Shown: positions 17,950-26,613 of the stretch, in pieces
How positions within the stretch are numbered: position 1 is the first letter of the stretch
How the letters are laid out: every line of letters begins with the position of its first letter
DNA from: an uncultured Ruminococcus sp.
GTDB lineage: Bacteria > Bacillota > Clostridia > Lachnospirales > Lachnospiraceae
Direction: 5' to 3'
DNA: 64,000 nucleotides
NCBI GenBank assembly: GCA_946494335.1
Contig: CAMMBV010000001.1
Span: 1 to 64,000 of the forward strand
The notes under the pieces: generated by a model
Seen by the model: the letters and a program-made list of their open reading frames with translations, nothing else
Databases searched by the model: none
What the model was told of the DNA's origin: nothing
Made by a program: the position numbers and the translations under genes

Positions 17950-19472
17950 AAGCGATCTTAATATTATGCGATACGGTCAACCGCCGGATGCTGGAGTTTT
18001 ACGGCGGAAAGGATGCGGCCTTTACGCCCAATTTAAGCCGGCTGGCCAAAAAAAGCGTCGTCTTTGACAGCCACTGGTGCGGCAGCGCCCCCTGCATGCC
18101 CGCCAGAAAGGACCTGATGACGGGGCGTCTTTCCTTCCTGGAAAAGCCCTGGGGCGGCATGGAGCCCTACGATCAGACGCTGCAGCAGGTATTGCAGGAG
18201 AAAAACGTACACAGCATGCTGTTTTCCGATCACGCCCACTATCTGATCCCCGGCGGAGAAAATTACACCAAGGGCTTTACTGCCTGGGACGTCTACCGGG
18301 GACAGGAGGGCGACCCCTGGTGCGTACAGCCCGATGAGACTGGAATCCGAAAGGAACAAAGACCGGAAGGATGGAAAGGGGAGTATTCCGAATCCGAGGC
18401 GGCCAACCGCCGGCGGTTCCAGACAGAGTACGATTATCCCAGCGTGAAGACCATGTACCATGCGGCCCGGTGGCTTAAGGAAAACCACGAAGCGGACAAC
18501 TTTTTCCTCTGGGTGGAATCCTTCGATCCCCATGAGCCCTACGATGCGCCCAGGCATTACCTGGATCTCTATGAAAAGGACGGGGAGTATGAGGGGACGG
18601 ACTTCACCCACCCTGATTACCAGCCCAATATCTTTGATGAGAAGGAAACCCGGCACCTTCGGAACCGGTATAAGGCGCTGCTGACCATGACGGACCGTCA
18701 TATCGGGGAAATCCTGGAGGTGATGGACCGGCACGATATGTGGAAAGACACCATGGTGATCTTCACCACGGACCACGGTTTCCATCTGGGGGAACACGGG
18801 CTGATGGCGAAGAACTATATGGCGCCCTACAACGAGGTATTCCACATCCCGCTTATGATTTACCATCCGGACATCCGGCCGGGCCGGTGCGCGGCGGTGA
18901 CGGAAAACATCGATGTGATGCCTACGCTGATGGAGTATTTCGGCGTGGGAGAGAAGAGCCTGATCAATCCCATCCACGGGAAGAACCTGTTCCCGCTGCT
19001 GAAAGGAGAGAAAGACAAGGTCCGGGAGGGGGCGATCTTTGGCTACTACGGGAAACAGGTGGGCTATACCGATGGAAGGTACACTTATTTCCGGGCGGCC
19101 AAAGACGAGGCAAACCGGCCCCTCTATCTTTACACGGCCATCCCCAGCCTGCTGCGGCAGTACCTGGGAGGAAACGACGGGGTAAAGACAGAGGACTACG
19201 ACAAAATTGAGATGGGAAGGTATCTGTCCTGGACCGATTATCCGGTCTACCGGTTCCCGGCGGATATCATTCATTTTGGCAATCCGTCCCAGGAGTTCTC
19301 CAGCCGGTCGGAATTTAACCGGGAATCGCTGCTGTTTGATCTGAGAGAAGATTACGCCCAGGAGCATCCCATCCAGGACGGGGAACTGGAGCTTCAGATA
19401 AGGGAAGGGCTTCGCAGATGCATGGAGGAACACGATGCTCCCCCGGAGCAGTATGAAAGACTTGGTATGTAA
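17946..19472 (+). CDS. Sulfatase 3 (FGly-type), paralogue of sulfatase 1
   Basis: A 508-residue cytoplasmic sulfatase with Cys50 in CMPARKDLMTG. Like sulfatase 1, its N-terminal metal motif lacks the second acidic residue (CDTVNRR), and the distal motif is TTDHGFHLGEHG. The two share length, block order and C-terminal motif (DYAQEHP, PPEQYERLG), so they arose by duplication within this kind of operon. Translationally coupled to sulfatase 2 by a 4-base overlap. Confidence 0.9.
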   Translation: MKAILILCDTVNRRMLEFYGGKDAAFTPNLSRLAKKSVVFDSHWCGSAPCMPARKDLMTGRLSFLEKPWGGMEPYDQTLQQVLQEKNVHSMLFSDHAHYLIPGGENYTKGFTAWDVYRGQEGDPWCVQPDETGIRKEQRPEGWKGEYSESEAANRRRFQTEYDYPSVKTMYHAARWLKENHEADNFFLWVESFDPHEPYDAPRHYLDLYEKDGEYEGTDFTHPDYQPNIFDEKETRHLRNRYKALLTMTDRHIGEILEVMDRHDMWKDTMVIFTTDHGFHLGEHGLMAKNYMAPYNEVFHIPLMIYHPDIRPGRCAAVTENIDVMPTLMEYFGVGEKSLINPIHGKNLFPLLKGEKDKVREGAIFGYYGKQVGYTDGRYTYFRAAKDEANRPLYLYTAIPSLLRQYLGGNDGVKTEDYDKIEMGRYLSWTDYPVYRFPADIIHFGNPSQEFSSRSEFNRESLLFDLREDYAQEHPIQDGELELQIREGLRRCMEEHDAPPEQYERLGM

Positions 19473-19484
19473 AGGAGAGGGCAG

Positions 19485-20276
19485 ATGGCGGAGTATATCA
19501 TAATCATCCTGGTGAGCTTTCTCGCCTCCGTGGCGGGAGCCATCTGCGGCATTGGCGGCGGCGTCATCATCAAACCGGTGCTGGACGCCGCGGGCATCAT
19601 ACCGGTGGATACCATCAGCTTTCTCTCAGGGTGTACCGTGCTGTCCATGTCGGTAATTTCCGTGGGGCGGCAGCTGCGAAGTGGAGACCAAAAAACCTTT
19701 GACGGCCGTATGGGTACACTTCTGGCCCTGGGAGCTGCGGTGGGCGGCGTCCTGGGGAAACAGCTGTACCAGATGATCCTGGAGTGCCTGCCGGACGCCC
19801 AGCGTGTGGGCGCTATACAGGCGGCGGTGCTGCTTCTGGTGACAGTGGGGACGCTGGTATATACGATTGGCAAAAGCCGGATTTCCACCCGGCAGGTGAA
19901 AAGCGGCGCCTGCTGTGTGTTGATTGGACTGATTCTGGGGATGATGTCCGCTTTTCTTGGCATCGGGGGAGGTCCCATTAACCTGGTGGTACTGTTTTAT
20001 TTCTTCTCCATGACCACGAAACAGGCTGCCATGTACTCCCTGTATATTATCATGTTTTCCCAGCTGGCCAGTCTGGCCAACAGCCTGATCGGTCATGAGG
20101 TTCCCGCATTTTCTCCGGCAGTGCTGGCGATGATGGTTCTGTGCGGCGTTCTTGGCGGTCTGACAGGCTCCGCGGTCCATAAAAAAATCAGGGAAAATCA
20201 GGCGGATCGTCTGTTTATTGGGTTGATGCTTGTAATTATTCTGATAAATATATATAATATCTTCAAATACGTCTAA
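19485..20276 (+). CDS. TauE/SafE-family sulfite/sulfonate exporter
   Basis: A 263-residue membrane protein with about eight helices and two GIGGG repeats (ICGIGGGVIIKP near residue 22 and FLGIGGGPINL near residue 158), the hallmark of the TauE/SafE family. Family members export sulfite, sulfoacetate or related anions. In this operon the natural job is removal of the inorganic sulfate or sulfite released by the sulfatases. It starts 12 bases after sulfatase 3 with AAAGGAGAG upstream. Confidence 0.88.
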   Translation: MAEYIIIILVSFLASVAGAICGIGGGVIIKPVLDAAGIIPVDTISFLSGCTVLSMSVISVGRQLRSGDQKTFDGRMGTLLALGAAVGGVLGKQLYQMILECLPDAQRVGAIQAAVLLLVTVGTLVYTIGKSRISTRQVKSGACCVLIGLILGMMSAFLGIGGGPINLVVLFYFFSMTTKQAAMYSLYIIMFSQLASLANSLIGHEVPAFSPAVLAMMVLCGVLGGLTGSAVHKKIRENQADRLFIGLMLVIILINIYNIFKYV

Positions 20277-20305
20277 AATACAGGAAGATAAAAGGGGGAA
20301 TAATC

Positions 20306-21448
20306 ATGCCGCCTGTAAACATTCTGATTAAACCGGCTTCGTCAAAGTGCAACATGAGATGCCGGTACTGTTTCTACCATGATGTGGCCAGCCAGCGAGA
20401 AGTGGCGGACCTGGGAGTGATGAGGGAGAACACCCTGAAAGAACTGATTAAAAGCGGAATTGATTATGGAGACCATGTGGTTAGCTTTGCTTTTCAGGGG
20501 GGAGAGCCTACCCTGGCGGGAATTACATATTTTGAAAAAGTAGTATCCTGGCAGCAGCAGTTTTTACAGGAATCTGGAAAGAAAAATTTAAGAATTCACA
20601 ATGCCATTCAGACCAACGGGTATCTGATCGATGAGAAATGGGCAGAATTTTTTCATGATCATCATTTTCTGGTGGGACTTTCTCTGGACGGCCCGGCCAA
20701 TGTACACGACAAAAACCGGCTGGACGCCCGGGGAGAAGGTACCTTTTCTCAGGTGATGCAGGCGGCGGAGCTCTTCGACCGGTATCAGGTGGATTATAAT
20801 GTACTGAGTGTGGTAACCGGGCAGAACGCCATGGCGATCAAAAGGATTTACCGCTTTTTCGCAAAACATAATTTTGGATATCTTCAGTTTATACCGTGCC
20901 TGGAGCCCTTAAAATCCCAAAGAGGGACGGAAAGCTATCATCTGTCCGTGCAGGAATACGGACAGTTTCTCATCGATATTTTTGATCTCTGGTTTGCGGA
21001 TTTTAAGATGGGGAAATATACCAGCATCCGACATCTGGACAACTGGATTTTACTGATGCTGGGAGAGCCACCGGAGGCCTGCAACATGAACGGCCGGTGC
21101 AGCATCCAGTTTGTGGTGGAGGGAGACGGGGGGATTTATCCCTGCGATTTCTATGTGCTGGACGAATGGCGTCTGGGAACGGTGGGGGAACAGTCTTTTC
21201 AGGAGATCATGGACAGCGAAAGGGCGAAAGATTTTCTTCTGGAGTCGTTAAAGGTTCCACAGGATTGTCTTGGGTGCCGGTATAAAGAGCTTTGCCGGAA
21301 CGGCTGCAAAAGGGACCGGGTGCCGGACGGTTCTTCCGGCGTATTGAAAAATTATTACTGTCAGGCCATCTATCGTTTCTTTTCAGAACGGGAAAAAGAA
21401 CTTATGGAAGCGGCCCAAATCGTAAGGCGGCAAAGACAGGGCAGATAA
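20306..21448 (+). CDS. Anaerobic sulfatase-maturating enzyme (radical SAM, anSME)
   Basis: A 380-residue radical SAM protein that oxidises the active-site Cys of sulfatases to formylglycine without oxygen. The SAM cluster motif is Cys15-x3-Cys19-x2-Cys22 (CNMRCRYC). The C-terminal SPASM region carries the auxiliary-cluster cysteines (CNMNGRC, YPCDFYVLD, CLGCRYKELCRNGC, YYC). Cys280-Asp281 correspond to the Cys-Asp pair near the active site of characterised anSMEs. Its place in the operon with three Cys-type sulfatases leaves little doubt. Last gene before the terminator. Confidence 0.94.
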   Translation: MPPVNILIKPASSKCNMRCRYCFYHDVASQREVADLGVMRENTLKELIKSGIDYGDHVVSFAFQGGEPTLAGITYFEKVVSWQQQFLQESGKKNLRIHNAIQTNGYLIDEKWAEFFHDHHFLVGLSLDGPANVHDKNRLDARGEGTFSQVMQAAELFDRYQVDYNVLSVVTGQNAMAIKRIYRFFAKHNFGYLQFIPCLEPLKSQRGTESYHLSVQEYGQFLIDIFDLWFADFKMGKYTSIRHLDNWILLMLGEPPEACNMNGRCSIQFVVEGDGGIYPCDFYVLDEWRLGTVGEQSFQEIMDSERAKDFLLESLKVPQDCLGCRYKELCRNGCKRDRVPDGSSGVLKNYYCQAIYRFFSEREKELMEAAQIVRRQRQGR

Positions 21449-21454
21449 AGAGGG

Positions 21455-21491
21455 GGATGTTATAAATGCAGGATTTATAACATCCTTTTTT
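21455..21491 (+). terminator. Terminator of sulfatase operon
   Basis: Perfect 12-bp stem GGATGTTATAAA (21455-21466) with TTTATAACATCC (21474-21485), 7-base loop, then six T. It separates the operon from the two-component genes. Confidence 0.92.
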
Positions 21492-21515
21492 ATCCATCAG
21501 GGGAGGAATAAGGTA

Positions 21516-23324
21516 ATGAGGAGAAAGAAAAAGGAAAGAAGGATGAAGAGTCTAAAAGGACTGCTGCTGCCCCGCATTGTGTATGGAAACGCGGCGGTGA
21601 TCCTTTTTGGACTTCTTATCATTTCCGGCTGTGCGTTTTCTTTTATCCGGAACGAAGTGGGGCGGTCCCGGGTAGAGATGCTTCAGCAGATCAGCGATCT
21701 GAATCAGCTGAATATGAACGCCATGACCAATACCATGAGCAGCCTCTATGAAAATATTCAGTCCCATGTGTATAAGCAGGATTCAAACTGGCTGACAAGG
21801 GATAAAGCGGAGGAAGTGATGAAAGAAGCCAATCGGTATTTTTCTAACATGGGAGTGGACTCTGTGGTGGATATTATTTTGAAGGGCGGGACGGTCTTTA
21901 CCTCCGACGATAATATGAGCCGCGTGGTGGCTCTGAAAAAGACGGCCTGGTATACACAGCTGATCAGTGGAGCCAAGCCGGAAAGCTGGTATATGAATTT
22001 TTCAGACCGGAAAGACGAGGAAGAAGGGATCCTTTTGTCTTTGGGGAAAACCATTTATAATGACGGCCAGGAACCGGTGGGAATCGTGGTAATCAGTACC
22101 TCTCAGAAAACTCTGTACCGAAGCTATGAAAACGCTTTAAATGAAGATAATGTAATCTATATTCTGGATGAAAACGGGATTGTCATCAGCCATTCCAATC
22201 CCAATGTAATCGGATTTTCCTTTTACTATATGCCTACCTTTGAAAAGAATGTGGCTCCCTTTAATTCCTATACTGTGAAGACAAAACAGGGAAAAGCGGT
22301 TTTGATTTCCAATTACCGCAATGATCAGAATAACTGGACTTTTGTGGAGGAATTGGATTTTTCCAGCAAACTGAAAGATTATTCTCAGGTTATTCTGCTT
22401 GCTCTTCTGGGAGTGATTTCCTGTTTCCTCGTGATGCTGGGGCTGGACTATCTGCTGATTAACAAAATCACGGATTCGCTCACCGGTTTTTCCAGAGAAA
22501 TTAAAAATCTGCAGCTGGGGGAGGGCAGTGAGACGGCGGAAATTCCCGTGCAGGAGGGCTACAGTGAAATAAAGATTATCACGCAGAGCTTTAACAAGAT
22601 GCTGGCCAGGATACAGGAACTGATTTTGAATATCAAGATCAACGAGCATAAAAAACGCAAAGCGGAGTTTGATTTTTTGCAGGCGCAGATAGAACCGCAT
22701 TTTGTGAGAAATACGCTGCTTACGCTGAAAAGTCTGATAGCCCTGGGAGAGTATGATAAGGCCATGTCCATGCTGGATGACTTCAATGTACTTTTGAAAA
22801 TTCCCATGATGGTGGAGAAGCAGTTTGTGCCTGTCTATGATGAGATCGAACTGGTGATGCATTATATGGCGATTATGGAGTACCGGTTTGACAAAAAGTT
22901 TCTGCTGCGTGTTGAGATGGGAGAAGAACTGAAGCATGTGCTGATTCCCCGGATGATTCTGCAGCCGGTAGTGGCAAACGCTTTGTTTCACGGCTTTGCG
23001 GAAAAAGAGGCGGACGGCGTTATCCTGGTAAAAGTCTGTGTCCATGACCAGGATCTGCTGATTCATATCAGTGATAACGGCGAGGGGATGACGAAAGAGC
23101 AGATAAAGATGGTGATGGAAGGAAAGAGAAATCCCAACTCCCATCATGGAGTGGGGCTTTGGAATGTCATAAACAGACTGAAGCTGATTTATGGCGGCAG
23201 AGCAGGTCTGTCCATCAGCAGCGAAGAAAATAAAGGAACGGAAGTGACGCTTTGCTTTGCAGATTACATGACGGTATACAGCAGAAAAGGAGAAAAAGAG
23301 GATGAAAATTTTGATTGTGGATGA
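21516..23324 (+). CDS. YesM-type sensor histidine kinase
   Basis: A 602-residue membrane kinase: N-terminal helix, extracytoplasmic Cache-like sensor to about residue 285, second helix, HAMP linker, then the short His_kinase domain with His395 in QIEPHFVRNTL (family consensus PHFLYNTL; Tyr is Arg here) and a C-terminal HATPase (DNGEGM, GVGLWNV). This group senses carbohydrates or other external solutes and phosphorylates YesN-type regulators. It overlaps its regulator gene by 23 bases. Its position suggests it senses the substrate of the sulfatase operon. Confidence 0.9.
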   Translation: MRRKKKERRMKSLKGLLLPRIVYGNAAVILFGLLIISGCAFSFIRNEVGRSRVEMLQQISDLNQLNMNAMTNTMSSLYENIQSHVYKQDSNWLTRDKAEEVMKEANRYFSNMGVDSVVDIILKGGTVFTSDDNMSRVVALKKTAWYTQLISGAKPESWYMNFSDRKDEEEGILLSLGKTIYNDGQEPVGIVVISTSQKTLYRSYENALNEDNVIYILDENGIVISHSNPNVIGFSFYYMPTFEKNVAPFNSYTVKTKQGKAVLISNYRNDQNNWTFVEELDFSSKLKDYSQVILLALLGVISCFLVMLGLDYLLINKITDSLTGFSREIKNLQLGEGSETAEIPVQEGYSEIKIITQSFNKMLARIQELILNIKINEHKKRKAEFDFLQAQIEPHFVRNTLLTLKSLIALGEYDKAMSMLDDFNVLLKIPMMVEKQFVPVYDEIELVMHYMAIMEYRFDKKFLLRVEMGEELKHVLIPRMILQPVVANALFHGFAEKEADGVILVKVCVHDQDLLIHISDNGEGMTKEQIKMVMEGKRNPNSHHGVGLWNVINRLKLIYGGRAGLSISSEENKGTEVTLCFADYMTVYSRKGEKEDENFDCG

Positions 23325-24747
23325 TGAGGTGCCTATCCGGAAATATATTTCCCAGATGATTTTAAACTGCAGCGGTGATTATGAAATCATCGGCAGTGTG
23401 GGTTCGGGGAAAAAGGCTCTGGAGATCATGGAACACAGAAAGCCGGATCTGGTTCTGGCGGATATCACCATGCCCAAAATGAACGGCCTCGAGCTCCTGG
23501 AAAAAATAAAGGAGTTCTATCCGGATACCGATGTCTTTATGCTCACGTGCCATAATGATTTTGAATTTGCCAGGGCAGCCATAAAACTGCAGGCGGACAA
23601 TTATATATTAAAAGATGAAATTTCCCCGGTATTCCTTGACAACCTCCTAAGAGCGGCGGAAGAAAAAAGGGAGAAGAGCCGGAAAAAATCAATGCATCAG
23701 TTTGAAAGCAGCGCATTTTTTATTCAGCTTATGAAAGAGGATACCCTTCTTTTTGATTCCTATGATTTGGAAAAGCATAAAATATTTTTGAAGGATAAAG
23801 AGTTTTTTGCCGCTGCACTGACAGATTCCAGGGAGAATCGTGAACATATTGTCGCCTTTAAATCCTCGCTGCTGGAAAATCAGGAAATTTTTCCCTATTA
23901 TGATACCAATCTGGTGATGATAGCAAATTTGACGAAATCCTCCCGGGGGCAGATGCAGGAGGAGCTTTACGAAACCATCAGTAAATTGCGGGACATTATC
24001 GACGGGCCGGTGGGAGTCAGCATGGTCTATTATCGGATCAATATGCTTAAGCAGGCAGTCCTGGAGGCGCTTAACTCCTACAGCAGACTTTACTACAGGA
24101 AAAGAATGCCGGAAAAAGGCAGGGTTACAGCTGACAAAAAAATGGAAATGCAAGATTTTGCCGGAGGGGCATATCGGCTGATTTCCGAAAAAAAGTACCG
24201 CAGGCTGTTCCGGCATCTGGATGAGATGGTGTCATTTGCCGCAGGAAATAACGTGGATATCTATCTTCTGAAAAAGAGTCTCCATGATATTCTGGCGGAT
24301 TACGGTATGAAAAGCGGGATGACTCCGGATCTGGAAGGGATTCACAGGTCCATGGATGTGGAACAGCTCCTGCAGTGCCTTGGGAACATGCACAGCCTGG
24401 AGTCGGAAAAGGGCGCAGAATATTCGGAAGCGGTAAGCGCAGCGGTGCTTTACATGGAAAGTAATTTTGAAAAAAATATTTCTCTGTCTGATGTGGCGAA
24501 ACAGATTCATTTAAATGCGGAGTATTTCAGCCGGAGATTTAAAAAAGAGACGGGATACAAATTTTCAGAGTTTCTGCAGAAAATCCGCATGGAGGAGGCA
24601 CGGCGGCTTCTTTTGACTACTGTCCTGTCTGTGACGGAAATTGCCGGAAGGACCGGGTTCAATAACGACAGTTATTTTTCCGCCACATTTAAAAAATACT
24701 TCGGTGAAAATCCAAATGAGACCCGTAAAAAGAGAGACATCATGTAA
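23302..24747 (+). CDS. YesN-type response regulator, AraC output
   Basis: A 481-residue regulator: N-terminal receiver with Asp54 (LADITMPKMNG), a long middle region of no clear family, and a C-terminal AraC/XylS double helix-turn-helix (ISLSDVAKQIHLNAEYFSRRFKKETG, then VTEIAGRTGFNNDSYFSATFKKYFG). Partner of the kinase it overlaps. The direct repeats 21 bases apart at 9455-9488 fit the binding mode of this class, so it probably activates the upstream operon; that link is inference. Confidence 0.9.
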   Translation: MKILIVDDEVPIRKYISQMILNCSGDYEIIGSVGSGKKALEIMEHRKPDLVLADITMPKMNGLELLEKIKEFYPDTDVFMLTCHNDFEFARAAIKLQADNYILKDEISPVFLDNLLRAAEEKREKSRKKSMHQFESSAFFIQLMKEDTLLFDSYDLEKHKIFLKDKEFFAAALTDSRENREHIVAFKSSLLENQEIFPYYDTNLVMIANLTKSSRGQMQEELYETISKLRDIIDGPVGVSMVYYRINMLKQAVLEALNSYSRLYYRKRMPEKGRVTADKKMEMQDFAGGAYRLISEKKYRRLFRHLDEMVSFAAGNNVDIYLLKKSLHDILADYGMKSGMTPDLEGIHRSMDVEQLLQCLGNMHSLESEKGAEYSEAVSAAVLYMESNFEKNISLSDVAKQIHLNAEYFSRRFKKETGYKFSEFLQKIRMEEARRLLLTTVLSVTEIAGRTGFNNDSYFSATFKKYFGENPNETRKKRDIM

Positions 24748-24784
24748 TTTTTCTTACGATTTCCTTAAATCACAGGCCCGGCTC

Positions 24785-24812
24785 TTGCAATCCCATGAAA
24801 ATCATGTATGAT
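24785..24812 (+). promoter_or_regulatory. Promoter of DUF975 gene
   Basis: TTGCAA (24785-24790) and TATGAT (24807-24812), spacer 16, followed by GAGGGAAAG and ATG at 24848. Confidence 0.55.
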
Positions 24813-24847
24813 TGAAAAGAATTAAAAAATACGAATGAGAGGGAAAG

Positions 24848-26611
24848 ATGAGAAAAGAGTTAAAGGTACAGGCGAGAAAATCCTTAAAAAAGCATTATCT
24901 GATGTACGTGGCGGTCTGCATGATTGCTGTGTTTCTGGGAACTCAGGTTTCTAATTTTAACAGTGTGATTCACTTATATTCACCGGAAAATGCTGCGGAT
25001 GAAGAGGTGGTGGATGCAGGAAGTGTCCATGAGGAATATGGGATTGGAAATATTATCGAGGAAAAGCGCCAGGAGGAGGGCAAAGAGATTCCGGCGAAAA
25101 AGCAGGGAGTATTAAGGCCTCTTATCAACGGGATTGCTTCCGGCTCCATAGAAATGAAAGTGGCTTCGGCAATCAACTCTTTTGTGGGTTCTGAAACGGC
25201 AGGAGAATGGGTGCTGGTGCTGGCCGGTCTGGCAGTTGTGTTCGGTTTCTGGTTTTTGGTCCAGAATTTATATTGTGTCGTATCCGCCCGGATTTTTCTG
25301 GAAGGACGCTGCTATGAAAAAATACCTGTGCAGAGGTTTTTATTTCTGCTGCGGATAAAAAGATGGTGCAAAGCAGCCTGGATACTGTTTGTGAAATGGT
25401 TTTACGGTTTTCTGTGGACGCTGACGATTGTGGGCGGAATCATAAAACATTACTCCTATTTCCTTGTGCCCTATATTGTGGCCGAAAACCCGGATATATC
25501 CGCGGGGGAGGCCATCACCTTATCAAGAAGGATGATGAAGGGCCATAAATGGCAGTGTTTTGTGCTGGAGATGTCATTTATTGGCTGGCGTCTTCTGGGG
25601 CTTTTGACTCTTGGTCTTACGGAGGTTTTATATTCCACACCCTATGAGACTGCTTCATACTGTGAATATTATGTCCGACTCAGAGAAATGGCCAGAGAGA
25701 AAGGCGTTGAAAATGTACATATTCTCAATGACCGGTATCTGTATGAGCTGCCTGGGGATGAAGAGATTCAAAAGCGGTATGCAGATGTGATTGCGATTAT
25801 GGAAGAGCCGGAAGAAGAAATTCAGCAGCTGAAAGGCATTCAGAAATTTTTTGCCGATTATCTGGGAATTCTGCCAAAAAGCAGCAGGAAGGAGCGGGAT
25901 TATGAAGAGAGTCAGGCCCGCCTTCTGCGGATTCAGGTGTTAAAAAACGCGGTGGAGAAAAAAATTTATCCTGGCAGACTGTTCCCCATTGCCGAGGAAG
26001 AAAAGAGAAAATGGATTGAGATTATTCATTATCTGAGACATTATACCATCTGGTCTTTGATACTGCTGTTTTTCGTCTTCTCCTTTGTGGGATGGGCCTG
26101 GGAAGTGAGTCTGCATCTGATTACGGACGGAAGTTTTGTAAACCGGGGCGTTCTCCATGGTCCCTGGCTTCCCATTTACGGCAGCGGCGGCATATTGATT
26201 CTTACACTGTTGAACCGGGCGCGCAGGAAACCGGTTCTGGAATTTTTCCTTATTATTGTTTTATGCGGTGCGGTGGAGTATAGCACCTCCTGTCTTCTGG
26301 AAGTGCTACACGATGGAAAAAAATGGTGGGACTACAGCGGTTATTTTCTGAACCTGAATGGAAGAATCTGTGCGGAAGGGCTGTTTGTATTCGGACTGGG
26401 CGGTATGGCCTTTGTTTATCTGGCCGCTCCTGTGCTTGACAACTGGATCAGAAAAATCAGAATGAGCATTCTGATCCCTGTCTGTCTGATATTGATTGCT
26501 CTCTTTGCAGGCGATACCGTATATTCCTCCCGGTTCCCGAATACGGGAAAAGGGATTACCGATTATGATCAGAAAAGCCGTATCGAACTGCAGACAGAAA
26601 GGAATGTATAG
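24848..26611 (+). CDS. DUF975 / CmpB-type membrane fusion protein
   Basis: A 587-residue integral membrane protein of unknown function. The N-terminal half resembles DUF975 (start KELKVQARKSLKKHY, block AITLSRRMMKGHKWQCFVLEMSFIGW). The C-terminal half, from about residue 395, resembles the putative ABC transporter CmpB family (VGWAWEVSLHLITDG, HGPWLPIYGSGG, CGAVEYSTSCLLE, WWDYSGYFLNLNGRIC). A soluble stretch of about 100 residues joins the two. Both families occur widely in Lachnospiraceae. It is followed 2 bases later by a metallophosphoesterase gene. Confidence 0.8.
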   Translation: MRKELKVQARKSLKKHYLMYVAVCMIAVFLGTQVSNFNSVIHLYSPENAADEEVVDAGSVHEEYGIGNIIEEKRQEEGKEIPAKKQGVLRPLINGIASGSIEMKVASAINSFVGSETAGEWVLVLAGLAVVFGFWFLVQNLYCVVSARIFLEGRCYEKIPVQRFLFLLRIKRWCKAAWILFVKWFYGFLWTLTIVGGIIKHYSYFLVPYIVAENPDISAGEAITLSRRMMKGHKWQCFVLEMSFIGWRLLGLLTLGLTEVLYSTPYETASYCEYYVRLREMAREKGVENVHILNDRYLYELPGDEEIQKRYADVIAIMEEPEEEIQQLKGIQKFFADYLGILPKSSRKERDYEESQARLLRIQVLKNAVEKKIYPGRLFPIAEEEKRKWIEIIHYLRHYTIWSLILLFFVFSFVGWAWEVSLHLITDGSFVNRGVLHGPWLPIYGSGGILILTLLNRARRKPVLEFFLIIVLCGAVEYSTSCLLEVLHDGKKWWDYSGYFLNLNGRICAEGLFVFGLGGMAFVYLAAPVLDNWIRKIRMSILIPVCLILIALFAGDTVYSSRFPNTGKGITDYDQKSRIELQTERNV

Positions 26612-26613
26612 TA

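Noticed and set aside
18033..19433. A 466-codon reading frame antisense to sulfatase 3
   Set aside because: Complementary shadow of a well-supported sulfatase gene; no ribosome binding site and no domain.
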